Assembly (NCBI RefSeq): GCF_012295575.1
Contig: NZ_CP051180.1
Span: 4,030,001 to 4,094,000, forward strand
From: Ferrimonas lipolytica
Lineage (GTDB): Bacteria > Pseudomonadota > Gammaproteobacteria > Enterobacterales > Shewanellaceae
Length of the DNA: 64,000 bases
Direction of reading: 5' to 3'
Shown here: piece after piece, positions 27,084 to 37,893 of the stretch
Numbering within the stretch: the stretch's first letter is position 1
Layout: each line of letters begins with the position of its first letter
Made by a program: the position numbers and the translations under genes
Notes under the pieces: model-generated
Seen by the model: only the letters and a program-made list of their open reading frames with translations
What the model was told of the DNA's origin: nothing
Databases searched by the model: none

Positions 27084-28151
27084 TTAGCGCCGCCGCAATA
27101 GCAATAGCGCAGCCAGCGCAAAGAGCATGCTGGGTAGCATCGCCCCCAAGAAGGTCGGCAATCCGAGCACCATACTCATTGGACCGAAGATCTCGTTGCT
27201 AAGGTAGAAGCTAAAGCCGGTGATGACCCCGAGTAAAATCCGAGCGCCCATGGTAACGGTCCGCAGTGGCCCAAAGATAAACGACAAACCAAGCATCATC
27301 ATCACCGCAACCGTCACAGGTTGAGCTACTTTGCGCCACAGGGCTAGCCAGTAACGGGTAGGATCTTGACGGTTTGCATCTAAATAATCCAAGTAATCGA
27401 CTAGGCCAGAGATCGATAATGACTCCGGCTTTACCGTCACAACCTGTAATTTTTCTGGAGTTAGGTTGGATTGCCAGTAGCTGGTGAGCTCATGGCTGGT
27501 ATCGATTTTATCGTCGTTAAAGTGGGTGCGGGTAACGTCACTTAGCTGCCAGGAGTTGCCTTCAAATTGCGCTATTTCAGCATGGGTAACGTGGCGAAGG
27601 GTGTTGTCTTCATCAAAGCGATAGAGGGTAATGCCGGACAGATGATCAGCGTTGATAACCTCTCTAATATTAACAAAACCGTCGCCGTCTTTGGCCCAGG
27701 TGCCACTGCTACTGGAGCGGATTAAACTGCCACCAGAGCGCTTTTGTGCGGCATATTCCCGTGCGGTTTTCTCCGCAACTGGGGCAACGTATTCACCGAT
27801 TAGCATCACACACAACATCAACGGCAGCGCTGTTTTTAGCACCGACATGGCAATGTTCATCCGTGATAATCCTGCCGCTTGCATCACTACCAATTCTGAG
27901 CTTTGGGCCAGCATGCCCATGCCGATAAGTGCCCCGAGCATGGCGGCAATCGGGAAAAAGGTTTCGATATCCCGCGGGATAAGAAATAGCACGTACACCA
28001 CCACGTCCCAGGTGGTGAAGTCGCCTTTACCGGCCCAGCGCAGCTTATCAACGAATTTAATCAGGCCGGACAAGCCCGTTAGCACCAGCAAACATACGGT
28101 AGAACTGCCGATGATGGTGCGAGCGATGTATTGATCTAAGATCTTAATCAT
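27084..28151 (-). CDS. lptG: LPS export permease LptG
   Basis: The 355-residue protein has the YjgP/YjgQ permease layout: membrane helices at about 15-35, 60-85 and 100-120, a periplasmic beta-jellyroll (about 135-265), and three C-terminal helices (about 275-350). With LptF and the ATPase LptB it extracts lipopolysaccharide from the inner membrane and passes it to the LptC/A bridge. It overlaps lptF by 4 bases (ATGA), the usual operon order. A MITE-like repeat follows its stop codon. Confidence 0.95.
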   Translation of the reverse strand: MIKILDQYIARTIIGSSTVCLLVLTGLSGLIKFVDKLRWAGKGDFTTWDVVVYVLFLIPRDIETFFPIAAMLGALIGMGMLAQSSELVVMQAAGLSRMNIAMSVLKTALPLMLCVMLIGEYVAPVAEKTAREYAAQKRSGGSLIRSSSSGTWAKDGDGFVNIREVINADHLSGITLYRFDEDNTLRHVTHAEIAQFEGNSWQLSDVTRTHFNDDKIDTSHELTSYWQSNLTPEKLQVVTVKPESLSISGLVDYLDYLDANRQDPTRYWLALWRKVAQPVTVAVMMMLGLSFIFGPLRTVTMGARILLGVITGFSFYLSNEIFGPMSMVLGLPTFLGAMLPSMLFALAALLLLRRR

Positions 28152-29284
28152 GCGGCTTTCTCCGCTGACTTGCGAAAGCGAAACTTAGACAGGAACTTAC
28201 GCCCTGACGGTCTGCCTTTGCCAACGAGGATGATGCCAATCAAAAACGCAGTAGCGTGGATCCACCAAAGCCCCATCTGAATCGGCACTGAGCCGTTTTC
28301 TAGTGCCTTGCGACCCGCCATCATCAAGCCGAAATAACCAAGGAAAATCAGAATCGCAGGGATCATTTTAGCGTACTTACCTTGACGTACATTAACCCGC
28401 GACATCGGCACCGCAATCAATACCAGCAACGGCAATGAGAATGGAATGGCAATGCGCCAGTGCAGCTCCGCCATCGCATCAATGCTGCCATCGTCCAGCA
28501 GTTGTTGCACTGTCAAGGCACTCATCTTGCGGCGTTGGGCTTCTGCCTGTTGCTCGCGGATCTCCATTTCGTATTCGCTGAACTTAATCTGGCTGTACTC
28601 GAGCTGATTGATCACCCCGTTGATGCGAGTGCCATCGTCGAGGACAAGGCGACGGGAGCCGTTCTGCTCTTCCAGAATTGAACCACCGTCAGCCATTACG
28701 ATTGAAGTACTGGCGTCTTCAGTGGTGAAAACTTCACCTTCTACCGCTTTGGGCAGCTGGGCTACAAATACCTTCGATAATTTACCTTTTTCTATATCCT
28801 CAACATACACCACTGCTTGGCCGTTGCCGGTTTTCTGGAAGCGACCTTGGACGATCGAGGAGAGCCCGGCATCGGCCTTAGCTTCTTCAAGTACCTGATA
28901 CTCAACCTCCTTGGCCCAAGGGGCGAGGTAGAGCGTGGAGTAGGCCGATATCCCGGCCATAAGCACTGCCAGCATCAAGGTGACGCGGGTGACGTACCAT
29001 TCAGATACGCCAACCGCATGCAGTACCGTCATCTCACTGTCGGCATACATGCGCCCGTGGGCCGTCATCACTCCAAGAAAGAGTGATAATGGCAAAATAA
29101 GGGTTAAGAGCTCTGGAAGGTTCAATGCCAGAATGGTTGCAACAAGTTGGCCGGGAAACTGGCCATCAGCGGCATCGGCTAAGATCCGGACAAACTGTTG
29201 GCTCACGAAGATGGTGAGCAACACTGCCAGAACCGCCATTTGCGACTTTAGTGCTTCTTTGAGCAGATACTTAAGTAATATCAA
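28148..29284 (-). CDS. lptF: LPS export permease LptF
   Basis: The 378-residue partner of LptG has the same topology: helices near 15-35, 55-75 and 100-120, a periplasmic jellyroll (about 130-265), three more helices, and a basic C-terminal tail. The start appears to be TTG 29284, because the frame is closed by TAA five codons upstream and family members begin with a short segment like ILLKYLLKE. No strong ribosome-binding site is visible, so expression may be kept low. It is divergent from pepA, as in many gammaproteobacteria. Confidence 0.93.
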   Translation of the reverse strand: MILLKYLLKEALKSQMAVLAVLLTIFVSQQFVRILADAADGQFPGQLVATILALNLPELLTLILPLSLFLGVMTAHGRMYADSEMTVLHAVGVSEWYVTRVTLMLAVLMAGISAYSTLYLAPWAKEVEYQVLEEAKADAGLSSIVQGRFQKTGNGQAVVYVEDIEKGKLSKVFVAQLPKAVEGEVFTTEDASTSIVMADGGSILEEQNGSRRLVLDDGTRINGVINQLEYSQIKFSEYEMEIREQQAEAQRRKMSALTVQQLLDDGSIDAMAELHWRIAIPFSLPLLVLIAVPMSRVNVRQGKYAKMIPAILIFLGYFGLMMAGRKALENGSVPIQMGLWWIHATAFLIGIILVGKGRPSGRKFLSKFRFRKSAEKAA

Positions 29285-29515
29285 CGCTGTGTCCGCTTAG
29301 TAAACTGGTAATTTCTCTGGTAACGGGCCGTGTTTTAAGTAGACTGTTTGTTTTAATACCTTTTCAACAGTCGTTACGGGCTGTTATCGTAAGGTTAAGT
29401 GCAAAAAGTGTTTATAACAAATGCGAACCTACTATTGGGTTCGTCGCCACTTGGCCAGCAAAAGACGTATTATCTAACAATATTAACGTCATGTCTTTAA
29501 GAACAGGGAGATGCC

Positions 29516-31024
29516 ATGGAGTTCAGTGTAAAAAGCGGCAGTCCAGAAAAGCAGCGTAGCGCATGTATTGTAGTTGGCGTATTTGAACCACGTCGACTCT
29601 CTGCGGTAGGTGAGCAGCTGGATAAGATCAGTGAAGGCTACATCAGCAACTTACTACGTCGCGGCGATCTAGAAGGAAAGCCAGGGCAGATGCTGTTATT
29701 GCATCAAGTACCGAATGTGTTGTCTGAGCGCGTTCTATTGGTAGGTTGCGGCAAAGAGCGTGAGCTCGATGAGCGTCAATACAAGCAGATCATCAGCAAA
29801 ACCATCAACACCTTGAACGACACCGGTTCAATGGAAGCAGTGTGCTTCTTGACCGAACTGCACGTTAAGGGTCGCGATAGCTACTGGAAGGTTCGTCAAG
29901 CTGTAGAGGCAACCAACACCTGCCTGTACACCTTCGATGCGATGAAGTCGAAGAAAGATGAAACCCGTCGTCCGCTGCGCAAGATGGTGTTTAATGTACC
30001 AACTCGCCGCGAGCTAGCGATTGGTGAAAAGGCGATCGCTCACGGTATGGCCGTTTCTAATGGCAACAAACTGTGCCGCGACGTTGCCAACATGCCGCCA
30101 AACGTATGCAACCCAGCTTACTTGGCTAGCCAAGCGAAACAGATAGCTGAGAAATTCGACAAGCTGCAGGTTCGTACCGTTGGTGAAGAGCAGATGGCAG
30201 AGCTAGGCATGAACGCCTACCTTGCTGTTGGCCGTGGTTCTGTTAATGAATCGGTCATGACGGTAATGACCTACAACGGTGCCAGTGACCCTGAACGCAA
30301 GCCGATTGTCTTGGTTGGTAAAGGTTTGACCTTCGATTCCGGCGGTATCAGCTTGAAGCCAGGCGAAGGCATGGACGAGATGAAGTACGACATGGGTGGC
30401 GCCGCAGGCGTTATCGGTGCCATGCGGGCACTGTGTGAACTCGACTTAGACATCAATGTTGTGGCCATCTTGGCCGGTTGCGAGAACATGCCAAGCAGCA
30501 ACGCTTACCGTCCTGGTGACATTCTTACTACTATGTCTGGCCAAACCGTCGAAGTGCTGAATACCGATGCGGAAGGTCGTTTAGTCCTGTGTGATGCCCT
30601 GACTTATGTTGAACAGTTCGACCCAGAAGTGGTTATCGACACCGCTACCTTAACCGGTGCCTGTGTGGTTGCCCTGGGCAAACACGCCACTGGTATGTTG
30701 TCGAATCAAAACAGCTTGGCACACGATCTGGTTGCTGCCGGTGAGTCCTCAGGCGATCGTTGCTGGCGCTTGCCATTATGGGATGATTACGCTGATCAGC
30801 TCGACAGCCCATTTGCTGACATGACCAACCTCGGTGGTAAAGGTGCAGGTACCATTACTGCAGCTCTGTTCCTATCAAAGTTTACTAAGAAATACTCTTG
30901 GGCACACCTTGATGTAGCAGGCACAGCATGGAACAGCGGTGCAAATAAAGGCTCTACCGGTCGTCCGGTGCCAATCCTAACTCAGTACTTGTTAGGTCGT
31001 GCTGGCGAAGCCGATAGCGAATAA
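29516..31024 (+). CDS. pepA: Leucyl aminopeptidase PepA (M17)
   Basis: The 502-residue cytosolic zinc/manganese aminopeptidase has the signature NTDAEGRL and the metal and catalytic block [24 protein letters not shown]. It removes N-terminal residues from peptides. In E. coli PepA also binds DNA in carAB control and in ColE1 cer recombination. AGGGAG lies a few bases before ATG 29516. It is divergent from lptFG and followed by a terminator, then holC and valS. Confidence 0.95.
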   Translation: MEFSVKSGSPEKQRSACIVVGVFEPRRLSAVGEQLDKISEGYISNLLRRGDLEGKPGQMLLLHQVPNVLSERVLLVGCGKERELDERQYKQIISKTINTLNDTGSMEAVCFLTELHVKGRDSYWKVRQAVEATNTCLYTFDAMKSKKDETRRPLRKMVFNVPTRRELAIGEKAIAHGMAVSNGNKLCRDVANMPPNVCNPAYLASQAKQIAEKFDKLQVRTVGEEQMAELGMNAYLAVGRGSVNESVMTVMTYNGASDPERKPIVLVGKGLTFDSGGISLKPGEGMDEMKYDMGGAAGVIGAMRALCELDLDINVVAILAGCENMPSSNAYRPGDILTTMSGQTVEVLNTDAEGRLVLCDALTYVEQFDPEVVIDTATLTGACVVALGKHATGMLSNQNSLAHDLVAAGESSGDRCWRLPLWDDYADQLDSPFADMTNLGGKGAGTITAALFLSKFTKKYSWAHLDVAGTAWNSGANKGSTGRPVPILTQYLLGRAGEADSE

Positions 31025-31050
31025 CTCTCATAGGGTTTATTCATTAAACA

Positions 31051-31077
31051 AAGGAGCTCATAATGAGCTCCTTTTTT
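31051..31077 (+). terminator. Terminator of pepA
   Basis: The 10-bp stem AAGGAGCTCA/TGAGCTCCTT with a 3-base loop is followed by T6. Confidence 0.9.
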
Positions 31078-31215
31078 GTGGTTGGCTGTCGTGAACGGTT
31101 CGATTACGCTCGCGGTGAAGCAACCCTACGTTGGTATCAGATAATAAATACTCGTAGTTCCGGTTAGGTGTTTTGTGCCGTAACTCGACAACCCTTACTA
31201 CCGCTTGAGGAACCA

Positions 31216-31659
31216 ATGCCCAAAGCTCTCTTTTATGTGATGACAGCCGCTAATGATGCGGAGCAGTTGGCGTGTGAATTGGCCGCTCGTAGCTACAGCA
31301 AAGGCCAAGGAATGGTGATCTATTGCGCTGATCGCAGCCAAGCGGAACGGGTTGATGAGTTGCTGTGGCAATTCGACGCCGAGCGATTCATTCCCCACAA
31401 TTTAGCCGGTGAGGGCCCACAAGCGGGCGCACCGGTAGTGATTCATTGGCAAGATAGCGATCACAATCGGTTAGAAAATCGACCGCAGTTGCTAAACCTT
31501 GCCCCCGAACTGCCCAATTTTGCGGTACAATTCGGACAAATTATCGATTTTGTTCCGGCTGATGATCAGGCTAAGGCGCAGGCGCGAAGAAGATTTGCCG
31601 CCGCACGCCAAATGGGACTCGCTACGAGTACCCATGATTTAGCCAGTCAGCCGTTTTAG
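31216..31659 (+). CDS. holC: DNA polymerase III chi subunit HolC
   Basis: The 147-residue protein has the features of chi: the beta-strand start KALFYVM, a mid-section ending in CADRSQAERVDELLWQF, FIPHNL, and NRPQLLNLAPELP. Chi pairs with psi and binds SSB in the clamp-loader complex. ATG 31216 is chosen because TGAGGA lies 5 bases upstream; the frame opens further but without a ribosome site. It is followed 22 bases later by valS, the standard gammaproteobacterial order. Confidence 0.92.
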   Translation: MPKALFYVMTAANDAEQLACELAARSYSKGQGMVIYCADRSQAERVDELLWQFDAERFIPHNLAGEGPQAGAPVVIHWQDSDHNRLENRPQLLNLAPELPNFAVQFGQIIDFVPADDQAKAQARRRFAAARQMGLATSTHDLASQPF

Positions 31660-31681
31660 TTTCTACGAGATATAAGATCCC

Positions 31682-34543
31682 ATGGATAAGACGTACAACC
31701 CGCAGTCTATCGAGCAGCGCCACTACCAGCGCTGGGAAAACGCCGGCTACTTTAAGCCACACGGCGACACCAGCAAAGATGCGTACAGCATCATGATCCC
31801 GCCGCCAAACGTAACTGGCAGCTTGCACATGGGTCACGCCTTCCAAGATACCATCATGGATACCATGATCCGCTACCAGCGGATGCAGGGTAAAAACACT
31901 CTGTGGCAGGTTGGTACCGATCACGCCGGTATTGCTACCCAGATGGTGGTTGAGCGTAAACTTTCTGCCCAGAACATCACTCGCCAAGATCTTGGCCGTG
32001 AAACCTTTATCGACAAGGTGTGGGAATGGAAAGAAGAGTCAGGTGGCACCATCACTCAGCAGCTGCGCCGTTTGGGTGCTTCGGTGGATTGGGAGCGCGA
32101 GCGCTTTACCATGGATCCGGGCATGTCTGCCGCCACTCAGGAAGTGTTTGTTAGCCTCTATAATGACGACCTTATCTACCGTGGTAAGCGCCTGGTTAAC
32201 TGGGATCCAAAGCTACACACCGCCATCTCTGATCTGGAAGTAGAAAACAAAGATAAGAAAGGCTTTATGTGGCACTTCCGCTACCCATTAGCGGATGGTG
32301 TTACAACTGCTGACGGCAAAGATTACATCGTGGTTGCGACTACTCGTCCAGAAACCATGCTGGGCGATACAGGCGTTGCGGTAAATGCTGAAGATCCACG
32401 TTACCAAGATCTGATCGGCAAAGAGCTGATCCTGCCAATCGTGGGTCGTCGTATCCCTATCGTTGCCGATGAGCATGCAGATATGACCAAGGGCACCGGT
32501 TGTGTGAAGATCACTCCAGCTCACGACTTCAACGATTACGAAGTTGGTAAGCGTCATGCGCTGCCGATGATCAACGTGTTGACCTTCAATGCCGACATTC
32601 GTGATGAAGCCGAAGTACTGGACACCAACGGTGAAGTGTCTGACGTTTACTCTGCTGAACTGCCAGTTAAATACCACGGCATGGAGCGCTTTGCTGCTCG
32701 TCGTGCTGTGGTTGCCGAGTTTGAACAACTGGGTCTGCTGGAAGAGATCAAAGATCACGAGCTAACCGTACCTTACGGTGACCGTGGCGGCGTGGTTATC
32801 GAACCAATGCTGACCGATCAATGGTACGTACGTGTCGCACCATTGGCCAAGCCAGCGGTTGAAGCGGTTGAGAATGGCGACATCAAGTTTGTGCCGCAGC
32901 AATACGAGAACATGTATTTCGCGTGGATGCGCGACGTTCAAGACTGGTGTATCTCTCGTCAGCTGTGGTGGGGTCACCGTATCCCAGCATGGTACGACGA
33001 AGCCGGTAAGGTTTACGTTGGTAACAGCGAAGCAGAGGTGCGCGCCAAGCACAGCTTGGGCGAAGACGTTACGCTGGAGCAAGATAACGACGTACTGGAT
33101 ACTTGGTTTTCCTCAGCATTGTGGACCTTCGGCACCCTAGGTTGGCCAGAGAAGACACCAGAGCTGGAAACCTTCCACCCAACCGATGTGTTGGTAACCG
33201 GTTTTGATATCATCTTCTTCTGGGTTGCCCGCATGATCATGATGACCATGCACTTCAACAAAGACAAAGAAGGCAAAGCACAGGTACCGTTTAAGACCGT
33301 TTACGTAACCGGTTTGATCCGTGATGAACAGGGCGACAAGATGTCTAAGTCCAAGGGCAACGTGCTTGACCCGCTGGATATGATCGACGGCATCGATCTG
33401 GAATCACTGGTAACCAAGCGTACCGGCAACATGATGCAACCACAGCTGGCGGCTAAGATTGAGAAGTCTACCCGTAAGCAGTTCCCTGACGGCATCGTAC
33501 CGCACGGTACCGATGCACTGCGTTTCACCCTTGCTGCTATGGCCTCTACCGGCCGTGACATCAACTGGGACATGAACCGTCTGGAAGGGTACCGTAACTT
33601 TACCAACAAACTTTGGAACGCCAGCCGTTACGTGCTGATGAACACCGAAGAGCAGGATTGTGGTAAAGAAGGCGGTGAGCTGGAGCTGAGCCTTGCAGAT
33701 CGCTGGATCTTGGCACAGTACAACGACACCGTTAAGTCATTGCGCGAAGCGATGGACAGCTACCGTTTCGACATCGCAGCTAACATCGCTTATGAGTTCA
33801 CTTGGAACCAGTTCTGTGACTGGTACCTAGAGCTTACCAAGCCAGTACTGCAAGGTGGCAATGAAGCACAGCAGCGTGGTACCCGCCATACCTTGTTGAC
33901 TGTACTGGAAGGCATTCTGCGCCTGATGCACCCATTGATGCCATACATCACTGAAGAGATCTGGCTGACAGTCGCACCGATGATCCGCACTGATGTTGCT
34001 GCAGCTGCTAGCGATACCATCATGTTGCAACAGTACCCAGAGTTTACCGAGTCTTTGGTTGATGAAGTCTCTAAGACTGAGCTGGAATGGGTTAAAGAGT
34101 TCATTACCGCGGTTCGTAATATCCGTGGCGAGTTGAACGTTGCTCCTTCTAAGCCATTAAACGTGTTGCTGAAGAACGCTAAAGCCGATGAGTTGGCGCG
34201 TATCGAAGCTAACCGCTTGATGTTAACCAAGCTGGCTAATCTTGAGTCCATCAGCGTACTGGAAGGTGACGCGCCGATGTCGACCACGCAGTTGATTGGT
34301 GAACTTGAGCTGTTGATTCCGATGGCGGGTCTGATTGACGTTGCCGCTGAAGTCGCTCGTATCGACAAACAGATTGGCAAGCTGGCGCAAGAAGCTGAGC
34401 GTGTTGAGAAGAAACTGGGTAACCAAGGATTCTTAGCTAAGGCGCCGGAAGCGGTTGTTGTTAAAGAGCAAGCAAAGTTGGATGAAGCCAAGCGCGACAT
34501 CGCTAAGCTGGAAGAACAGAAAGAGCAGTTGAAAGCGCTGTAA
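31682..34543 (+). CDS. valS: Valyl-tRNA synthetase
   Basis: The 953-residue class I synthetase has the HIGH-type motif HMGH in [15 protein letters not shown] (about residues 41-55), an editing domain (about 190-340), KMSKS at 553-557, an anticodon-binding domain, and a C-terminal coiled coil (~885-953) typical of ValRS. It charges tRNA-Val and edits Thr. It is probably cotranscribed with holC and ends at a strong terminator. Confidence 0.97.
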   Translation: MDKTYNPQSIEQRHYQRWENAGYFKPHGDTSKDAYSIMIPPPNVTGSLHMGHAFQDTIMDTMIRYQRMQGKNTLWQVGTDHAGIATQMVVERKLSAQNITRQDLGRETFIDKVWEWKEESGGTITQQLRRLGASVDWERERFTMDPGMSAATQEVFVSLYNDDLIYRGKRLVNWDPKLHTAISDLEVENKDKKGFMWHFRYPLADGVTTADGKDYIVVATTRPETMLGDTGVAVNAEDPRYQDLIGKELILPIVGRRIPIVADEHADMTKGTGCVKITPAHDFNDYEVGKRHALPMINVLTFNADIRDEAEVLDTNGEVSDVYSAELPVKYHGMERFAARRAVVAEFEQLGLLEEIKDHELTVPYGDRGGVVIEPMLTDQWYVRVAPLAKPAVEAVENGDIKFVPQQYENMYFAWMRDVQDWCISRQLWWGHRIPAWYDEAGKVYVGNSEAEVRAKHSLGEDVTLEQDNDVLDTWFSSALWTFGTLGWPEKTPELETFHPTDVLVTGFDIIFFWVARMIMMTMHFNKDKEGKAQVPFKTVYVTGLIRDEQGDKMSKSKGNVLDPLDMIDGIDLESLVTKRTGNMMQPQLAAKIEKSTRKQFPDGIVPHGTDALRFTLAAMASTGRDINWDMNRLEGYRNFTNKLWNASRYVLMNTEEQDCGKEGGELELSLADRWILAQYNDTVKSLREAMDSYRFDIAANIAYEFTWNQFCDWYLELTKPVLQGGNEAQQRGTRHTLLTVLEGILRLMHPLMPYITEEIWLTVAPMIRTDVAAAASDTIMLQQYPEFTESLVDEVSKTELEWVKEFITAVRNIRGELNVAPSKPLNVLLKNAKADELARIEANRLMLTKLANLESISVLEGDAPMSTTQLIGELELLIPMAGLIDVAAEVARIDKQIGKLAQEAERVEKKLGNQGFLAKAPEAVVVKEQAKLDEAKRDIAKLEEQKEQLKAL

Positions 34544-34567
34544 GCGTTATCATCTCTTGTTGAAAAG

Positions 34568-34597
34568 CGCCACCGCAATTGCGGTGGCGTTTTTTTT
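34568..34597 (+). terminator. Terminator of valS
   Basis: The stem CGCCACCGC/GCGGTGGCG with an AATT loop is followed by T8. Confidence 0.92.
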
Positions 34598-34598
34598 G

Positions 34599-34916
34599 GG
34601 CTGAATACCAATTAAGTGTTGTTCTTTCCAAGGCTGTTAAAGCACCGGCTAGGCGATTCGCGATACCAAGGGTAAAGCACTACCGCTATTGATCTTCTGC
34701 CGCATTGGAGCAGTTCAGCGAAGCGTTTTGGACTGCGACCTAAGGCAAGGGGAATTCCAAAGGAGGCGAAGCGCCCCCCTAATGCATACAAGAATTGCAT
34801 ACAAGAATTGCATACAAGAATGTGCCGTCGCCACCGCAACATAGTCCTCTAAAAGCACCGAAATCGGTCAAGCCGAAGGCTTAAGATAAACTTCAACAGC
34901 TAACTACGACACAGCC
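34599..34916 (-). repeat. MITE-like repeat, full copy 3 (318 bp, inverted)
   Basis: In reverse orientation it carries all conserved blocks of the copy at 26775, with ends GGCTGAATACCAATTAAG (left) and CTAACTACGACACAGCC (right). It contains three tandem units of GCATACAAGAATT (34784-34822), where the 26775 copy has one, which explains most of the length difference. It lies directly after the valS terminator. Confidence 0.85.
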
Positions 34917-35123
34917 ATCAATTAGCCGTGTATGCATTGAGCCAAGCGGATTTTCCAAGTTATCAAGAGCTGCCAGCAGACGCAGTGTGCTAATCTGAGC
35001 GGCCGTACGCAGCAGGCGCGACCAGTAATTTTATAAGCTAGCTTACTCCTTGTTTTAGTTTGCTTTTTGTACATATTTTTGTTGTGCTAGTGGCTTCATA
35101 TTGCCACAACACAGGGATTCTTG

Positions 35124-35806
35124 ATGGTCGATCACACTGCCATATCTGACAGCAATACCAGCGAAAATAGCGAACCGCAACAACCTACGAATCCCCCATA
35201 CCGCACTTTCCCGCGTCAGCCGTGGCTGGCAATGATGTTAGAGCCTCGAATTACCCTTAGAGCTATTTTGGCGAGCGAGAATCCACGTCGTGGTTTCTGG
35301 TTGCTGCTGAGTTTGATTGCTATCTCGTCAATTATTGGCAACGCCGCCAATGGTGATATGGCGGGATTGTCTGGTCCAGAGTTGTTTGGAGCGATGTTTG
35401 GGGTGCTGCTGCTGATTCCATTGTTGTATGTTCTGATGTACCTATCGGCTTGGGTGCTGCGGTTGGTTGGGCGCTGGTTGGGTGGGGACGGCGAGCTTAC
35501 CAATATCGTCACTGGCATGGTCTGGTCCCAAGTTCCAACCGTGTTTACCTTGCTGCTCTGTTTGGGATGGAGCTACTGCATAATCCAGACGCCATTACCG
35601 AGGCTGGTATGATGAAAGGCATTGCAGTTGTTGGCATCGGTTTAATGCAGATGATGTTTGCTTGCTGGGGCTTAGTACTTGGGGTGGCATCGACGGCAGT
35701 AACCCTGAATATCAGCCCAGCTCGGTCGCTGGCGACTCAATTGATCGCCTTTCTGCTCATTCTTATCCCCTTTATTATTATCGGGCTGGCGGCTGGTCAA
35801 TGGTAA
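35124..35806 (+). pseudogene. YIP1-family membrane protein, interrupted by a frameshift
   Basis: The first frame (35124-35612) encodes PWLAMMLEPRITLRAIL, typical of the start of YIP1-domain proteins, and three helices. Homology then continues in the -1 frame from 35567 to 35806 (MELLHNPDAITEAGMMKG, then three more helices). The join is at T TTG GGA (35561-35567). Losing one G from GGGG would explain it, and so would a -1 ribosomal slip on that heptamer, which is in the right phase. Joined, the protein would have about 228 residues and six helices. Without the join the first frame ends after an unrelated tail of about 16 residues. AGGGA lies 6 bases before ATG 35124. Confidence 0.7.
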
Positions 35807-35911
35807 AACCGGCGGTACTTCAGAGTTACTGAGCAAGGACTGATGCAATTCAGCTAATAAAACTGAATATCGTTACTACTATTAGGGAGATACCCGAAAT
35901 GGAGAGCTCCT

Positions 35912-36301
35912 ATGAAATGCTATGCATCGCTGATTGCCGCGCTGTTGATATCTGGCTGTAGTAACACCATGACACCTGCCGAAGAGTTTCACAGTAATGC
36001 CTTACACAGTCAGGTAATGCTGGCTTGCGAAGATAAAAAGGAGGACGAGGCCTGCAGCTTTGGTATGGATCAGAATAACCAAACCGAAGGAGTCTGCATT
36101 AGTTATCGTCGTACCCAAATGGTTTGTCATGCCAATAACATCGGCACGCTTAGTGAGGCACCGGCACTGCAACAGGCTTGCAGCGAAAAGACACTGGGAG
36201 ATAGCTGTGAAATAGCAAAGTCTACTGGTAACAAAGCCCCGGGAACCTGTTTGGTTAATCGCGACGGTAATTTAATGTGTGCTGACGACAAACACCGGTA
36301 A
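35912..36301 (+). CDS. Small lipoprotein with a duplicated four-Cys module
   Basis: The 129-residue precursor has lipobox ISGC (Cys 16). The mature part consists of two similar units: ACEDKKEDEACSFG with GVCISYRRTQMVC, and ACSEKTLGDSCEIA with GTCLVNRDGNLMC. Each has four Cys at matching positions, probably forming two disulfides. No family name was recognised. The leader and Cys pattern place it on the periplasmic or outer face of the envelope. It ends at a terminator shared with hemL. Confidence 0.7.
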   Translation: MKCYASLIAALLISGCSNTMTPAEEFHSNALHSQVMLACEDKKEDEACSFGMDQNNQTEGVCISYRRTQMVCHANNIGTLSEAPALQQACSEKTLGDSCEIAKSTGNKAPGTCLVNRDGNLMCADDKHR

Positions 36302-36320
36302 CCGGCAATGAGATACAAAA

Positions 36321-36345
36321 ACGGCGCTCAATGAGCGCCGTTTTT
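36321..36345. terminator. Bidirectional terminator between the lipoprotein gene and hemL
   Basis: The stem ACGGCGCTC/GAGCGCCGT with a 3-base loop has A and T tracts on both sides. It is preceded by a 23-base sequence (36303-36325, overlapping the stem) also found at 12312-12334. Confidence 0.85.
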
Positions 36346-36361
36346 AATGCCAGTGAATCGC

Positions 36362-37651
36362 TTACATTGTAGCGATTTTAGCCAGTACGCGATCCGCAGC
36401 AGCGATGGTTGCATCGATGTCTTCGTCGCTATGTGCCAGCGACAAGAAGCCTGCTTCAAATGCCGATGGCGCAAGGTTAATGCCTTCTTCCAACATGCCG
36501 TGGAAGAACGCTTTGAAGTGATCCATGTTACAAGCAGAAACTTGCTCGAAGTTGGTTACCTGAGCTTCGGTGGTAAAGAAGAAGCCGAACATGCCGCCAA
36601 CGGTGTTGGTGGTCATCGGTACGCCATTCTTGTCGGCCATCGCTTTAAAACCGTTGATCAGCTTCTCGGTTTTAGCAGTAAGAGCGTCGTACACACCTTC
36701 TTGCTGCAGCAGGTTCAGCTGTGCTTTACCGGCAGCCATCGCCACAGGGTTACCAGACAGAGTCCCCGCTTGATATACAGGACCATTTGGAGCCAAGTGT
36801 TCCATAACGTCGCGGCGACCGCCGAAGGCACCAACAGGCATGCCACCACCGATAACTTTACCTAAACATACTAGGTCTGGGTTCACGCCGTAGTAACCGT
36901 GTGCGCCAGTCAAAGATACGCGGAAACCGGTCATCACTTCATCGATTACCAACAGGGCACCGTGCTCGTCACACAATGCACGCAGGCCTTCAAGGAAGCC
37001 TGGTACTGGTGGGATGCAGTTCATGTTGCCAGCAACTGGCTCTAGGATAATGGCGGCAATCTCGCCCTTGTTTGACTCAAACAGCTCTTTAACAGAGTCC
37101 AGTTTGTTGTAGTCAGCGGTTAGGGTGTGCTTAGCAAAATCCGCAGGAACACCTGGTGAGGTTGGCTCACCGAAGGTCAGCATGCCAGAACCGGCTTTTA
37201 CCAATAGGCAGTCAGCGTGGCCGTGGTAGCAGCCTTCAAATTTGATGAACTTGTCACGACCAGTGAAACCACGTGCCAAACGCAGTGCCGACATGGTTGC
37301 TTCAGTACCAGAGTTAACCATACGAACCTGATCAACACATGGCAGGATATCGGCAACCAGATCAGCCATTTCAACTTCAGATGCGGTAGGAGCACCGAAA
37401 GACAGGCCTTTGTCCACTGCCGCTAGAACTGCTTTGCGGATCTCAGGGTGGTTATGACCGAGAATCATCGGTCCCCAAGAACCTACGTAGTCGATGTATT
37501 TTTTACCATCAACGTCAAACAGGTAAGCGCCGTCAGCACTGTCGATGAATACTGGAGTACCGCCCACACCTTTAAAGGCACGAACTGGTGAGTTTACGCC
37601 ACCAGGGATGGTCTGCTGGGCTTGTTCAAACAGGGTTTCGGAACGGTTCAT
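36362..37651 (-). CDS. hemL: Glutamate-1-semialdehyde 2,1-aminomutase
   Basis: The 429-residue PLP enzyme converts glutamate-1-semialdehyde to 5-aminolevulinate for heme synthesis. The PLP lysine is K265 in [16 protein letters not shown], the cofactor-binding Asp lies in [11 protein letters not shown], and [16 protein letters not shown] is the family signature. AAGGAG lies 6 bases before ATG. It is transcribed alone or with the upstream ClC gene, 242 bases away. Confidence 0.97.
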   Translation of the reverse strand: MNRSETLFEQAQQTIPGGVNSPVRAFKGVGGTPVFIDSADGAYLFDVDGKKYIDYVGSWGPMILGHNHPEIRKAVLAAVDKGLSFGAPTASEVEMADLVADILPCVDQVRMVNSGTEATMSALRLARGFTGRDKFIKFEGCYHGHADCLLVKAGSGMLTFGEPTSPGVPADFAKHTLTADYNKLDSVKELFESNKGEIAAIILEPVAGNMNCIPPVPGFLEGLRALCDEHGALLVIDEVMTGFRVSLTGAHGYYGVNPDLVCLGKVIGGGMPVGAFGGRRDVMEHLAPNGPVYQAGTLSGNPVAMAAGKAQLNLLQQEGVYDALTAKTEKLINGFKAMADKNGVPMTTNTVGGMFGFFFTTEAQVTNFEQVSACNMDHFKAFFHGMLEEGINLAPSAFEAGFLSLAHSDEDIDATIAAADRVLAKIATM

Positions 37652-37893
37652 GGTTCTCCTTGCCTTCCAAAAGTGACTGGCGGGGCTCGCCGCGGCCAGT
37701 GGCTGATGAGATTAAGCCGCTGTTAAGCGGCGTTAATAAGTATACGGTAGCGTGACAATAGTCCGCTTGCCATCACCAACATAGTGGTGACAGTAAAATT
37801 TGGTATTTCAATGCGTCAGCAGGGTGTCATTTTGTGACTATCTGGTGCAAGCGCAACGATCACAGCTTGTTGATCTGATATCAACAAATGGTG

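Noticed and set aside
34784-34822. CRISPR-like array
   Set aside because: Three contiguous 13-base units without spacers inside a repeat element; no cas genes are present anywhere in the window.
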